Source: an uncultured Granulosicoccaceae bacterium (GTDB taxonomy: Bacteria; Pseudomonadota; Gammaproteobacteria; Granulosicoccales; Granulosicoccaceae). Taken from it: DNA of 39,422 nt. The DNA lies in contig CALHCI010000201.1 in assembly GCA_937931165.1 (NCBI GenBank), positions 1 to 39,422 on the forward strand. The letters are read 5' to 3'. Made by a program: the position numbers and the translations under genes. The notes beneath the pieces are model-generated. The model was not told the DNA's origin. It made no database searches and worked only from the letters and a program-made list of their open reading frames with translations. Below are positions 1-6,945 of this stretch, piece by piece. Position 1 is the stretch's first letter. Each line of letters starts with the position of its first letter.

Positions 1-108
1 TGGAATCAGTCAGAAGCGCACTCCGCAGTATACGATACCAAAATGACCGCCGACCTTTTTTGCAAGGTGATCAATCAATGGGAATCTGTGCACGGGGCGC
101 CGGCTTAA
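1..108 (+). CDS. rnt: Ribonuclease T, C-terminal fragment (5' part outside window)
   Basis: Frame 1 is open from the first base to TAA at 106-108 and gives 35 residues. They match the end of RNase T, a DEDDh 3'-5' exonuclease that trims tRNA and other stable RNA 3' ends. The visible part carries the last catalytic pair of the exonuclease fold: His at visible residue 7 and Asp at residue 12, in the context EAHSAVYDT. Only the C-terminal tail is present, so the N-terminal DEXE motif cannot be checked. The next gene is grxD in the opposite orientation; rnt and grxD are also close neighbours in other gammaproteobacteria, which supports the call. Confidence 0.85.
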   Translation, partial: WNQSEAHSAVYDTKMTADLFCKVINQWESVHGAPA

Positions 109-439
109 GACGTTAACCGTCCTGGTGAGATACGAGCTACAACGGAGCGTACTTGCCGGCGGTTAGGTGCTGAACCGATTGTAAGCCTGTAATGGGTGGT
201 ACACCGAGTCTTGGAGGTAGCTGGAAACGCATACAAGCCCCGGCAGGTACCCCCCCCGGCGCTTAAATGCCGACCCTCCCGCAAGTGGGAAGGGACGTTC
301 GTTGCCTTTTCAAACGCTCCCAGGCGGGTGTGGTTCTGGCCGCTTTGGACACCTCACGAGCGTAGTGTGTGGTTCGTTTTTACGTCAGGTTTCGGGCGGA
401 AGGGAACGCTCTGACGTGTAGACCGAATTTTTAAGTAGC
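109..439. other. Hairpin-rich intergenic spacer between rnt and grxD
   Basis: This 331-base spacer has no convincing gene. It holds several short stem-loops: CGGTT 160-164 with AACCG 173-177, CGGC 257-260 with GCCG 269-272, CCCTCCC 274-280 with GGGAAGGG 287-294 (one bulged A), and ACGTCAG 382-388 with CTGACGT 411-417. A poly-C run lies at 251-257. I tested it by eye against 6S RNA, RNase P RNA, SRP RNA, tmRNA and the cobalamin riboswitch and found none of their conserved cores. It may contain an unrecognised structured RNA or only the converging 3' ends of rnt and grxD. Confidence 0.4.
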
Positions 440-754
440 TTAAGCGGTGGCTTCTTCGATCATTTTCGCGAGATCACCGGAGGCATGCATTTCGGTGACA
501 ATATCGCAGCCGCCAACCAACTCGCCTTTGATGTAAAGCTGAGGGAAGGTCGGCCAGTCTGAATACGCCGGCAGCGACTCCCGAATCTCGGAATCGATGA
601 TGACATTCACATAGGCGAATTCTTTTCCACAGGATTTTAGTGCTTCGCTGGTACGGCTGGAAAACCCGCACATCGGCATTTGCGGCGTCCCTTTCATAAA
701 AAGGACTACCGGATTGGATTCGATGTGTTCTTTGATTCTGTCGTTAACGTCCAT
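440..754 (-). CDS. grxD: Monothiol glutaredoxin Grx4 (CGFS type)
   Basis: The 104-residue protein has the single-cysteine active site CGFS at residues 29-32. The preceding KGTPQMPMC is the usual glutathione-binding loop, and WPTFPQLYIKGELVGG follows. Monothiol glutaredoxins bind a [2Fe-2S] cluster with glutathione and pass it to client proteins, commonly with a BolA-family partner; the BolA relative ibaG is in this window at 20515. I chose ATG at 754 because it gives the family's normal N-terminus; an in-frame TTG at 760 adds only two residues. The gene converges with rnt. A -10-like GATAAT lies upstream on this strand (789-794). Confidence 0.95.
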   Translation of the reverse strand: MDVNDRIKEHIESNPVVLFMKGTPQMPMCGFSSRTSEALKSCGKEFAYVNVIIDSEIRESLPAYSDWPTFPQLYIKGELVGGCDIVTEMHASGDLAKMIEEATA

Positions 755-904
755 TGCCAATATGCTCTAGTGGGTGACTGTGTGACCAATTATCCCACAC
801 AAACTGGAGTTTTAATCTGCTAATTTCAAGAGCAAAGTCACACCGCACCGGATTACGGCGGCAGCCGGTTTTGTCGCAGACGGCATGCAAATAGCCCGCA
901 TTGG

Positions 905-931
905 TTTACATCGTTCCTGCGATTCCATAAT
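905..931 (+). promoter_or_regulatory. Candidate sigma-70 promoter for argDF
   Basis: TTTACA at 905-910 (five of six to the -35 consensus) and CATAAT at 926-931 (five of six to the -10 consensus) are separated by 15 bases, shorter than the ideal 17. They lie about 50 bases before the argD start. I found no clear ArgR-box palindrome nearby. Confidence 0.35.
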
Positions 932-981
932 CTATCTGGTCCACGACCTATTTTTCTTCAAAAGAACTGCGGGATGCTCTA

Positions 982-2199
982 ATGGCGGATGCCGAACCAA
1001 CCTCACCTCTAATGAATTCTTACAGCCGCTTAGCGGTGTCGTTCGAACGTGGTGAAGGCGCGCGTCTGTGGGATACCGACGGCAACGAATACCTCGATGC
1101 ACTGGGCGGTATTGCGGTGTGCGCACTCGGCCACAGCCACCCGGAAATTACCGCCGCTATTACCCGGCAGGCGCAAACACTGCTGCATACGTCCAACCTG
1201 TTTGGTGTAGACAACCAGAGAAATCTGGCGCAAAAGCTTTGCGAACTCACCGGCATGGACGCGGTTTTCTTTGGCAATTCCGGCGCGGAAGCGAACGAAG
1301 CCGCGATCAAACTGACCCGACTCCACGCTGCCACCAAAGGCATTGATGATCCGGTAGTTGTTACTTTTGACGGAAGTTTTCACGGCCGAACCATGGCCAC
1401 GCTGAGCGCCACAGGCAACGCCAAGGTGCACAACGGTTTTGCACCGCTGGTCGAGAGCTTTCTGCAATTGCCCTACAACGATTTCAGTGCCATCGAAGCG
1501 GCCGCAGAAAAGCACACCAATATCGTTGCTGTGATGGTCGAACCCATCCTTGGCGAAGGCGGCATTTCGGTACCGGATGATCACTACTTGTCGAATATCC
1601 GCCAATTGTGTGACCAGCATGGATGGCTGATGATTTGCGATGAAATACAAACCGGTGTTGGTCGCACCGGACACTGGTTTGCCAGCCTCAAACAAGGGGT
1701 GATGCCAGATGTCATTACCAGCGCCAAAGCACTTGGCAATGGCATTCCGATCGGCGCGTGCCTGGCACATGGCGATGCTGCACAGCTTATTCAGCCAGGC
1801 CATCATGGCAGCACTTTCGGCGGCAATCCGTTTGCCACCCGGGTAGCGCTCGAAGTATTAAACGTCATGGACCGCGACAACCTGCCCGCAAGGGCGGAAG
1901 CAGCGGGTAATCGATTAAAAGCTGCGCTGAACAAACACCTTCACAACAGACCGCAGGTAAACGAAATTCGAGGCAGTGGCATGATGATCGGTATTGAAAT
2001 GGATACCGATTGCAGCAAGCTGGTAAATATCGGGCTTGCGCATCGCGTGATATTTAACGTAACCGCCGGCAATGTGGTGCGACTGCTGCCACCGTATAAT
2101 CTGTCTGATGATGAAGTCGATGAAATCGCCAGTCGCGTAGCCGGCGCAATTGAAGAAGTTTGCGAACAGACCCAACCGGAAGACAGTGTCCATGCCTGA
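982..2199 (+). CDS. argD: Acetylornithine aminotransferase (class III PLP)
   Basis: This 405-residue protein is a class III pyridoxal-phosphate aminotransferase. ArgD converts N-acetylglutamate semialdehyde and glutamate to N2-acetylornithine and 2-oxoglutarate in arginine synthesis, and often also serves in lysine/diaminopimelate synthesis. Visible landmarks are the N-terminal YLDALGGIAVCALGHSHP, the cofactor-phosphate loop GNSGAEANEAAIK, the PLP-stacking FDGSFHGRT, the Asp-bearing CDEIQTGVGRTG, and the Schiff-base lysine (about residue 249) in SAKALGNG. The family length is about 400, so it is complete. Its last eight bases overlap the argF start, so the two genes are translationally coupled. 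The argDF pairing favours argD over related GABA or ornithine aminotransferases. Confidence 0.93.
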   Translation: MADAEPTSPLMNSYSRLAVSFERGEGARLWDTDGNEYLDALGGIAVCALGHSHPEITAAITRQAQTLLHTSNLFGVDNQRNLAQKLCELTGMDAVFFGNSGAEANEAAIKLTRLHAATKGIDDPVVVTFDGSFHGRTMATLSATGNAKVHNGFAPLVESFLQLPYNDFSAIEAAAEKHTNIVAVMVEPILGEGGISVPDDHYLSNIRQLCDQHGWLMICDEIQTGVGRTGHWFASLKQGVMPDVITSAKALGNGIPIGACLAHGDAAQLIQPGHHGSTFGGNPFATRVALEVLNVMDRDNLPARAEAAGNRLKAALNKHLHNRPQVNEIRGSGMMIGIEMDTDCSKLVNIGLAHRVIFNVTAGNVVRLLPPYNLSDDEVDEIASRVAGAIEEVCEQTQPEDSVHA

Positions 2200-3139
2200 T
2201 CCGGCCAACCAGTCAGCACAGCCTGTGCATCATCACTCTGTACGGCACTTTATTGAAGAGCCAGACCTGTCGGCTGACGAATTCAGAGCATTGATTGCTT
2301 CAGCCATTGAACTGAAATCGCTTTGGCATCGCAAAGAGCCACGTAATACCCTGCAAAACCGCACACTGGCGATGATATTTGAAAAAGCGTCCACCCGCAC
2401 CCGGTGCTCGTTTGAAGCCGGCATGAATCAACTTGGCGGCCATGCGATTAATCTGTCTCCGGCGGATACCCAACTCGGTCGAGGCGAACCTATTACTGAC
2501 ACATCCAGAGTGCTGTCTGAAATGGTTGATGTTGCGATGCTGCGAACGCGGCAGCACGCCACTATTGAATCATTTGCCAGCGTTTCAACCATTCCGGTGA
2601 TCAACGGCCTTTCCGATATGCTTCATCCGTGTCAGATGCTGGCAGACATGCAAACGTTTTTTGAATGCCGTGGAGATATTCGCGGGGCCAGGATTGCCTG
2701 GCTGGGTGCGGGCAATAATGTCTGTAATTCATTGATCAATACCGCCAGATTGCTCGACTTTGAGCTTGTGATTGCCTGCCCTGCAGAATATAAACCCGAC
2801 AATCAGATTCTGCAGAACAGTGCCGGGCGCGCGACCGTAACCGAAGATGCGCAGGCTGCCTGCGAGAATGCGGCGGCGATTGTCACAGACGTCTGGACCA
2901 GCATGGGTGAGGAAAGCGAAAACGAGCAGCGATTGAAAGCACTCGCCCCTTACCAGCTCAACCAGCAACTGCTTAACATGGCAGACAAAGATGCCATCTT
3001 TATGCACTGCCTGCCGGCGCATCGTGGCGAAGAAGTCACCGCCGAAGTGATCGACGGACCGCAAAGCGTGGTCTGGCAGGAAGCCGGAAACAGACTTCAC
3101 GCACAAAAAGCACTGCTGGAATTTCTGCTGCTCTCATAA
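2192..3139 (+). CDS. argF: Ornithine carbamoyltransferase
   Basis: The 315-residue protein is an OTCase, which joins carbamoyl phosphate and ornithine to give citrulline in the cytoplasm. The carbamoyl-phosphate loop STRTR is at residues 67-71. HPCQ follows in DMLHPCQMLAD, then the ornithine-side motif DVWTSMG and the HCLPAHRGEEV loop with the catalytic Cys. ATG 2192 was chosen because GGAAG lies about nine bases upstream and it gives a normal OTCase N-terminus (SVRHF followed by DLSADEF). An in-frame start at 2150 would add 14 residues that sit inside argD. The ATG overlaps the argD stop, indicating one argDF operon. Confidence 0.95.
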   Translation: MPDPANQSAQPVHHHSVRHFIEEPDLSADEFRALIASAIELKSLWHRKEPRNTLQNRTLAMIFEKASTRTRCSFEAGMNQLGGHAINLSPADTQLGRGEPITDTSRVLSEMVDVAMLRTRQHATIESFASVSTIPVINGLSDMLHPCQMLADMQTFFECRGDIRGARIAWLGAGNNVCNSLINTARLLDFELVIACPAEYKPDNQILQNSAGRATVTEDAQAACENAAAIVTDVWTSMGEESENEQRLKALAPYQLNQQLLNMADKDAIFMHCLPAHRGEEVTAEVIDGPQSVVWQEAGNRLHAQKALLEFLLLS

Positions 3140-3150
3140 ACACTCCGCTC

Positions 3151-3222
3151 TGGAAAGTTATTTGCAAGCTTGAGTCGGGTTGCGTCCTTCGGGCGCAGCC
3201 ATAAAGCACAATAACTTTTCCA
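3151..3222 (+). repeat. Nested inverted repeat ending at the tfpZ ribosome-binding site
   Basis: The outer arms are TGGAAAGTTATT (3151-3162) and AATAACTTTTCCA (3210-3222), complementary apart from one extra A. Inside is a second stem, GGTTGCGTC (3178-3186) with GGCGCAGCC (3192-3200), closed by a CTTCG loop. The distal outer arm runs directly into the AAGGAG ribosome-binding site of the next gene (3222-3227). The structure could end the argDF transcript, or it could hide the start region of the next gene; there is no T-run to favour simple termination. Confidence 0.6.
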
Positions 3223-3232
3223 AGGAGTGACA

Positions 3233-3949
3233 ATGAGGCTGCCTTCCGTCAAACAGGCATTCGCACTGCATTTTCTAGTCAGCCTGTTAGTTTTTATTGT
3301 TTTACTGGCCCTGATGATGTTCGTCTGGTTTCCCGGAAAGCTCTTCTTCATAGATGGTGGCTGGCAAGGGTTAAAAATTATTGCACCGATCGATCTGGTA
3401 CTCGGTCCGGCACTGACGCTGATACTCTACCGCCCATGGAAGAAGTCATTAAAGTTTGACATGTCGGTGATTGCAGCCGTGCAAATAGTGGCGTTGAGCT
3501 ACGGTGTTTACTCTGCGTACAACCAGAGAACTGCCGCCATTGTTTTTGCCGGAAACCGCTTTGAAACAATATCTCTGAGTGAATTCCGCGCTGCTCAAGA
3601 TGAGCTGAAAAAACAAAATCTGCCGATAATTTCACTGACCAAGTTTGGCAAAATGCCGGCTGTGGTACACGCACCGAGTTATGATTACGGGCAGTATCTT
3701 GAAGATATTCTGAACGGTAAGCCCGAACTGCGTGAGCGCAGCGATTTGTATCAGCCAATCAATGATTCTATAAAAACCATTGCGAAATTTGCTGTAGATA
3801 CCAACGGCGAAACCGTAGAGATCCCGGCATCGAGCGAAGGCCCTGCTGTCAAAAACATGCCAAATCGCTTCAAACTAAAAGCCCGCTACGATAACGGAGT
3901 TATCACCATAAAAGAGAAAGGATTCGAAATCGGGCAAGTTGGCCACTAG
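3233..3949 (+). CDS. TfpZ-like type IV pilin accessory membrane protein
   Basis: The 238-residue protein resembles the TfpZ family of type IV pilin accessory proteins, which sit in the inner membrane and affect stability or assembly of a partner pilin. It has a hydrophobic N-terminal segment (about 10-32), then a G-Q-GLKIIAPIDLVLGPALTL membrane segment typical of the family (about 45-65), a third hydrophobic segment (about 75-93), and a soluble C-terminal half of about 145 residues. ATG 3233 is preferred because AAGGAG is at 3222-3227; an upstream GTG at 3227 overlaps that site. TfpZ genes usually lie beside a pilin gene, but no pilin is seen here, so its partner must be elsewhere. Exact function is uncertain. 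Confidence 0.65.
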   Translation: MRLPSVKQAFALHFLVSLLVFIVLLALMMFVWFPGKLFFIDGGWQGLKIIAPIDLVLGPALTLILYRPWKKSLKFDMSVIAAVQIVALSYGVYSAYNQRTAAIVFAGNRFETISLSEFRAAQDELKKQNLPIISLTKFGKMPAVVHAPSYDYGQYLEDILNGKPELRERSDLYQPINDSIKTIAKFAVDTNGETVEIPASSEGPAVKNMPNRFKLKARYDNGVITIKEKGFEIGQVGH

Positions 3950-3950
3950 T

Positions 3951-3982
3951 TTGCTGTATCCGTCATTCAAGTATTACAGCAA
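3951..3982 (+). terminator. Stem-loop just after the tfpZ-like stop
   Basis: TTGCTGTA (3951-3958) and TACAGCAA (3975-3982) form a perfect 8-bp stem with a 16-base loop, starting one base after the TAG stop. No T-run follows, so it may protect the 3' end of the message rather than terminate transcription by itself. Confidence 0.35.
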
Positions 3983-4055
3983 GCTAACTTCAAACGGCCA
4001 TAGCGACTCAATGGTACACTCGACATACTTCCTTAGTGCACCTTCGTTGTCGACC

Positions 4056-4061
4056 TATAAT
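4056..4061 (+). promoter_or_regulatory. Candidate -10 element for the wecA-like gene
   Basis: A perfect TATAAT lies 71 bases before the start codon at 4133. No good -35 hexamer is found 16-18 bases upstream (TTAGTG is the nearest), so any promoter here may be weak or activator-dependent. Confidence 0.3.
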
Positions 4062-4132
4062 GAGAAAATTGGCCGAAATTTACTCCATGCCCGAGCCATT
4101 CTGTCCTATCTGCGAGCAATTCTGATAACCCT

Positions 4133-5812
4133 ATGAATTATCTTTTTTTAATTGCCGCTGCCACCATGATCAGCCTGGCCGTCATTCCGATTATGGTACG
4201 GCTCGCTCCTCGTCTGGGCATGATGGATATGCCGGACGACAACCGCAAGGTGCACTCAAACCCGATTGCCCGAGTGGGTGGCTGGGGCATCATTATTGGC
4301 GCTCTGATTCCCGTTGTAACACTGACGCAAATTGATTCTATCGTGCTGTGTTATTTGTTTGGCAGCCTGACTCTGCTTGTCTTTGGCGCTCTCGACGATA
4401 AACACGAGATGGGCCACTACATGAAGTTTATCGGCCAGTTTATCGCTGTTATTCCGATGGTCTACATGGCTGACCTGTACGTCCAGGATTTTCCGTTCTT
4501 CGGTGACAGTTTCTTTCCGGACTGGATGGCCAGAGTATTCACTGTGGTTGCGATGATCGGCGTCATTAACGCCATTAACCACTCAGACGGACTTGACGGT
4601 CTGGCCGGTGGTGAAGCGCTGTTTTCACTTGGCGCGCTGGCACTGCTGGCATGGCTTTCACCCGGCAATGAACTGACAATCACGCTGGCTCTGGCTGCCA
4701 TTGGCGGGCTGGTTGGCTTTCTACGTTACAACACTCACCCGGCGATGGTGTTTATGGGAGACGGCGGCAGTCAGTTTCTCGGTTTTACTGTAGGTTTTCT
4801 GGCCATCTTGCTGACTCAGTACAGCGACAACACCCTGAGCAAGTCGGTGGTATTGCTGCTGCTCGGGTTGCCTGTGGTAGATATTTTAATAGTATTGAAA
4901 AAGCGTGCGCTGTCCGGCTCAAACATTTTTCTCGCAACCAGCAATCACATGCACCACCGCTTGCTTGGTGTTGGATTCGCACACAAAGAATCCGTGGTCA
5001 TCATTTATTCTATCCACACTTTTCTGGTGTGTTGTGGAATCTGGCTGGCGCATGCAAACGACTACCTGATCACGGCGCTATATCTGGTTGTCTGTGCGAC
5101 CACCTACTTTCTGTTGAACATGGCTGAACGCACTGAATGGCGTCCAGGCCAGACTCGCATTTTCGCTTTTTTATCAAACAGCCTGGCAGCTATTGAAAAA
5201 AACCAGGTGCTGATGCACGGCTCAAGACGATTTTTGGAAATCGCCATACCCGGATATCTGGTCGCATTGTCGATCTGGATTAATGACGTACCCAAAGAGT
5301 TTGCTGTGGTCGCAGCGATTTTGGCAGTGCTGCTGGCACTGCAAAGCATCAACATCTACCCGTTCAGAGTGAACGCGCGACGCGGCATTATTTATATCAC
5401 CGTGGTTTTTGTGATTTATCTGTCTACTATCGACAGAATTACCTGGCAGAACCCGTGGGCTGTAGCGCTTGAGATTATCTTTTACTGCGCTGTGTGCATG
5501 GCGATTTTTCTGGCTATTCGATTTTCACCCGGGCGCCGCAAAGAGGAATTCAAAATTACCTCTTTCGATTATTTGCTGTTGTTTCTGATTGTCGGCGCAC
5601 TGTTGTTTGCCAAGAGCCCACTGCTGTTTGGCAACTTCAACATCAATATCTTTATTGTGGTATTGGCAATTATTTTGTACGCCTCGGAACTGCTGTTGGT
5701 AGAACGACGCGAACGTATGGACTACCTGAGCTGGGCAGCATTCTTCACGCTGCTGGTTATCGCGGTTCGCGGATTTAACCTGATTCAGTTCAATATTGCG
5801 CTACAGCCCTAG
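4133..5812 (+). CDS. WecA/MraY-family polyprenyl-phosphate sugar-1-phosphate transferase with long C-terminal membrane extension
   Basis: The 559-residue polytopic protein belongs to glycosyltransferase family 4. These enzymes move a HexNAc-1-phosphate from a UDP-sugar to undecaprenyl phosphate to start glycan assembly at the inner membrane. Landmarks are DDNRKVHSNPIARVGG (about 35-50), the acidic ALDDKHEMG (about 85), NHSDGLDGLAGG (about 147-158, the WecA NXXDGLDGL motif with H-S in the variable positions), FMGDGGSQFLG (about 207) and the HMHHRLLG cytosolic loop (about 277). The core ends near residue 340, where WecA normally stops. About 200 further residues form several extra hydrophobic segments. 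The neighbouring ATPase fits an envelope-polysaccharide setting. The substrate sugar cannot be read from the sequence. Confidence 0.85.
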   Translation: MNYLFLIAAATMISLAVIPIMVRLAPRLGMMDMPDDNRKVHSNPIARVGGWGIIIGALIPVVTLTQIDSIVLCYLFGSLTLLVFGALDDKHEMGHYMKFIGQFIAVIPMVYMADLYVQDFPFFGDSFFPDWMARVFTVVAMIGVINAINHSDGLDGLAGGEALFSLGALALLAWLSPGNELTITLALAAIGGLVGFLRYNTHPAMVFMGDGGSQFLGFTVGFLAILLTQYSDNTLSKSVVLLLLGLPVVDILIVLKKRALSGSNIFLATSNHMHHRLLGVGFAHKESVVIIYSIHTFLVCCGIWLAHANDYLITALYLVVCATTYFLLNMAERTEWRPGQTRIFAFLSNSLAAIEKNQVLMHGSRRFLEIAIPGYLVALSIWINDVPKEFAVVAAILAVLLALQSINIYPFRVNARRGIIYITVVFVIYLSTIDRITWQNPWAVALEIIFYCAVCMAIFLAIRFSPGRRKEEFKITSFDYLLLFLIVGALLFAKSPLLFGNFNINIFIVVLAIILYASELLLVERRERMDYLSWAAFFTLLVIAVRGFNLIQFNIALQP

Positions 5813-5834
5813 CCGGGCTGTTTGAAAAGCCCGG
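5813..5834 (+). terminator. GC-rich stem-loop after the wecA-like gene
   Basis: CCGGGCT (5813-5819) pairs perfectly with AGCCCGG (5828-5834) around an 8-base loop, starting one base after the stop codon. There is no T-run. A second, imperfect pair (GGTCGAGCC 5842-5850 with GGTTCGACC 5883-5891) follows, and ATATCCG 5899-5905 pairs with CGGATAT 5912-5918 at the end of the convergent ATPase gene. This is a compact bidirectional 3'-end region. Confidence 0.45.
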
Positions 5835-5906
5835 TATTGAAGGTCGAGCCAAAAGCGGTATTAACTAGTGGATGCAGATACGGGTTCGACCTCTTGCTAT
5901 ATCCGT

Positions 5907-6731
5907 TTATGCGGATATCGGTGAAAGGCTTTGACGCTTGTCATTGATAACATCCTGAATAAGATCGTCACCAATAAGCGTAAGCTGCTCAGCAAAGCCA
6001 AACAAAAGCGCCGTATCACAGAGCAGGTTAATGATCCGTGGTATGCCGCCACTGGCCTCCCAGATTGAAGATATTGAACTGTTATTAAAAATCTCGTGCT
6101 GCGCACCTGCAATCATCAGTCGGTGCCTGATATAGGCATGTGTTTCTTCAAGATCCAGCGGTTCAAGATGGCAATCCACAGCTACCCGATGCACAAACGG
6201 CAATAACTTCGGGTCGGCCAGTGTCTCTCTGAGCTTCGGCTGACCGACCAGCACCAATTGAATCAGATCGTACTTATCAGCATTAAGGTTCGACAGCATA
6301 CGCAGTTGCTCAATACAGTCAGGATTGAGATTCTGTGCCTCGTCGATAATAAATATCGGCCGCTGGCCGGCTGAGTATTTCTGCATCAGGTGATCACTGA
6401 GCATTTTATAAAGCTGCACTTTGCCCTTTTCCGCCGGGTCAAGGTCACAAGCCAGCAACATCCACTGCAGCAGCTCTTCGAATGATTCCACGTGCGTATT
6501 ATTGACCAGCCCGACAGATAGTGAGCTGTCATTGTTTTGCAGCAGCTTGCGTATCAGACTGGTCTTTCCGGAGCCTATCTCACCGGTAATAACGGCAAAG
6601 CCCGACTGGCTCATAAAGACATATTCGAGCATCGACAATGCGGCCTGATGACCTTTGCTGAGATACAGGTACTGCGCATCCGGCCGCATCAGAAAGGGTT
6701 TTTCGTTTAATCCGTAAAATGCTTCGTACAT
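5907..6731 (-). CDS. ExeA/GspA-like AAA ATPase
   Basis: The 274-residue protein opens with MYEAFYGLNEKPF, characteristic of the ExeA-like ATPase family. Walker A is GEIGSGKT (50-57), Walker B IFIIDE (126-131), the sensor region LVLVGQPKL, and the C-terminal lid includes ASGGIPRIINLLCD. Family members include the ATPase of the ExeAB complex that helps place type II secretion secretins, and ATPases linked to exosortase/exopolysaccharide clusters. Unlike full-length ExeA, this protein ends after the lid and has no membrane segment or peptidoglycan-binding domain. Its convergent neighbour is a lipid-linked sugar transferase, which leans toward an envelope-polysaccharide role, but no exosortase or GspB partner is visible. 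The upstream spacer (6732-6945) contains a 7-bp stem-loop (GCGCAAA 6776-6782 with TTTGCGC 6790-6796). Confidence 0.8.
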   Translation of the reverse strand: MYEAFYGLNEKPFLMRPDAQYLYLSKGHQAALSMLEYVFMSQSGFAVITGEIGSGKTSLIRKLLQNNDSSLSVGLVNNTHVESFEELLQWMLLACDLDPAEKGKVQLYKMLSDHLMQKYSAGQRPIFIIDEAQNLNPDCIEQLRMLSNLNADKYDLIQLVLVGQPKLRETLADPKLLPFVHRVAVDCHLEPLDLEETHAYIRHRLMIAGAQHEIFNNSSISSIWEASGGIPRIINLLCDTALLFGFAEQLTLIGDDLIQDVINDKRQSLSPISA

Positions 6732-6945
6732 GCCATGACCGTCAGAGTGAGATAAGAGCTATCGGTGGATACTCAGCGCAAACCTGTGTTTTGCGCACTG
6801 CAGAGCGTCACCGTCCCCTCTAATGATAGCAATTATCGATCATCACGTGGCGTCTGCACCACTCCGGCTGGTTTCTATCACTGCCAACCAGATAGCGAGC
6901 GGCATCACTGCGAGGGTGCTGCTCGCTGGAATGCTTACACCTTTA

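Noticed and set aside
196-414. 72-codon plus-strand frame in the rnt-grxD spacer
   Set aside because: Composition is Pro/Arg/Trp-rich without domain pattern, there is no ribosome-binding site, and it overlaps the stem-loops; more likely chance or structured RNA.
109-439. Csr/Rsm sponge RNA suggested by GGA triplets
   Set aside because: The number of GGA motifs is only modestly above chance, most are not in hairpin loops, and there is no intrinsic terminator.
1030-1806. 258-codon minus-strand frame opposite argD
   Set aside because: Antisense shadow of the strongly conserved argD coding sequence; no recognisable motif.
3939-4136. 65-codon plus-strand frame between the TfpZ-like and wecA-like genes
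   Set aside because: No ribosome-binding site or motif; it spans the 3' stem-loop and the -10 candidate.
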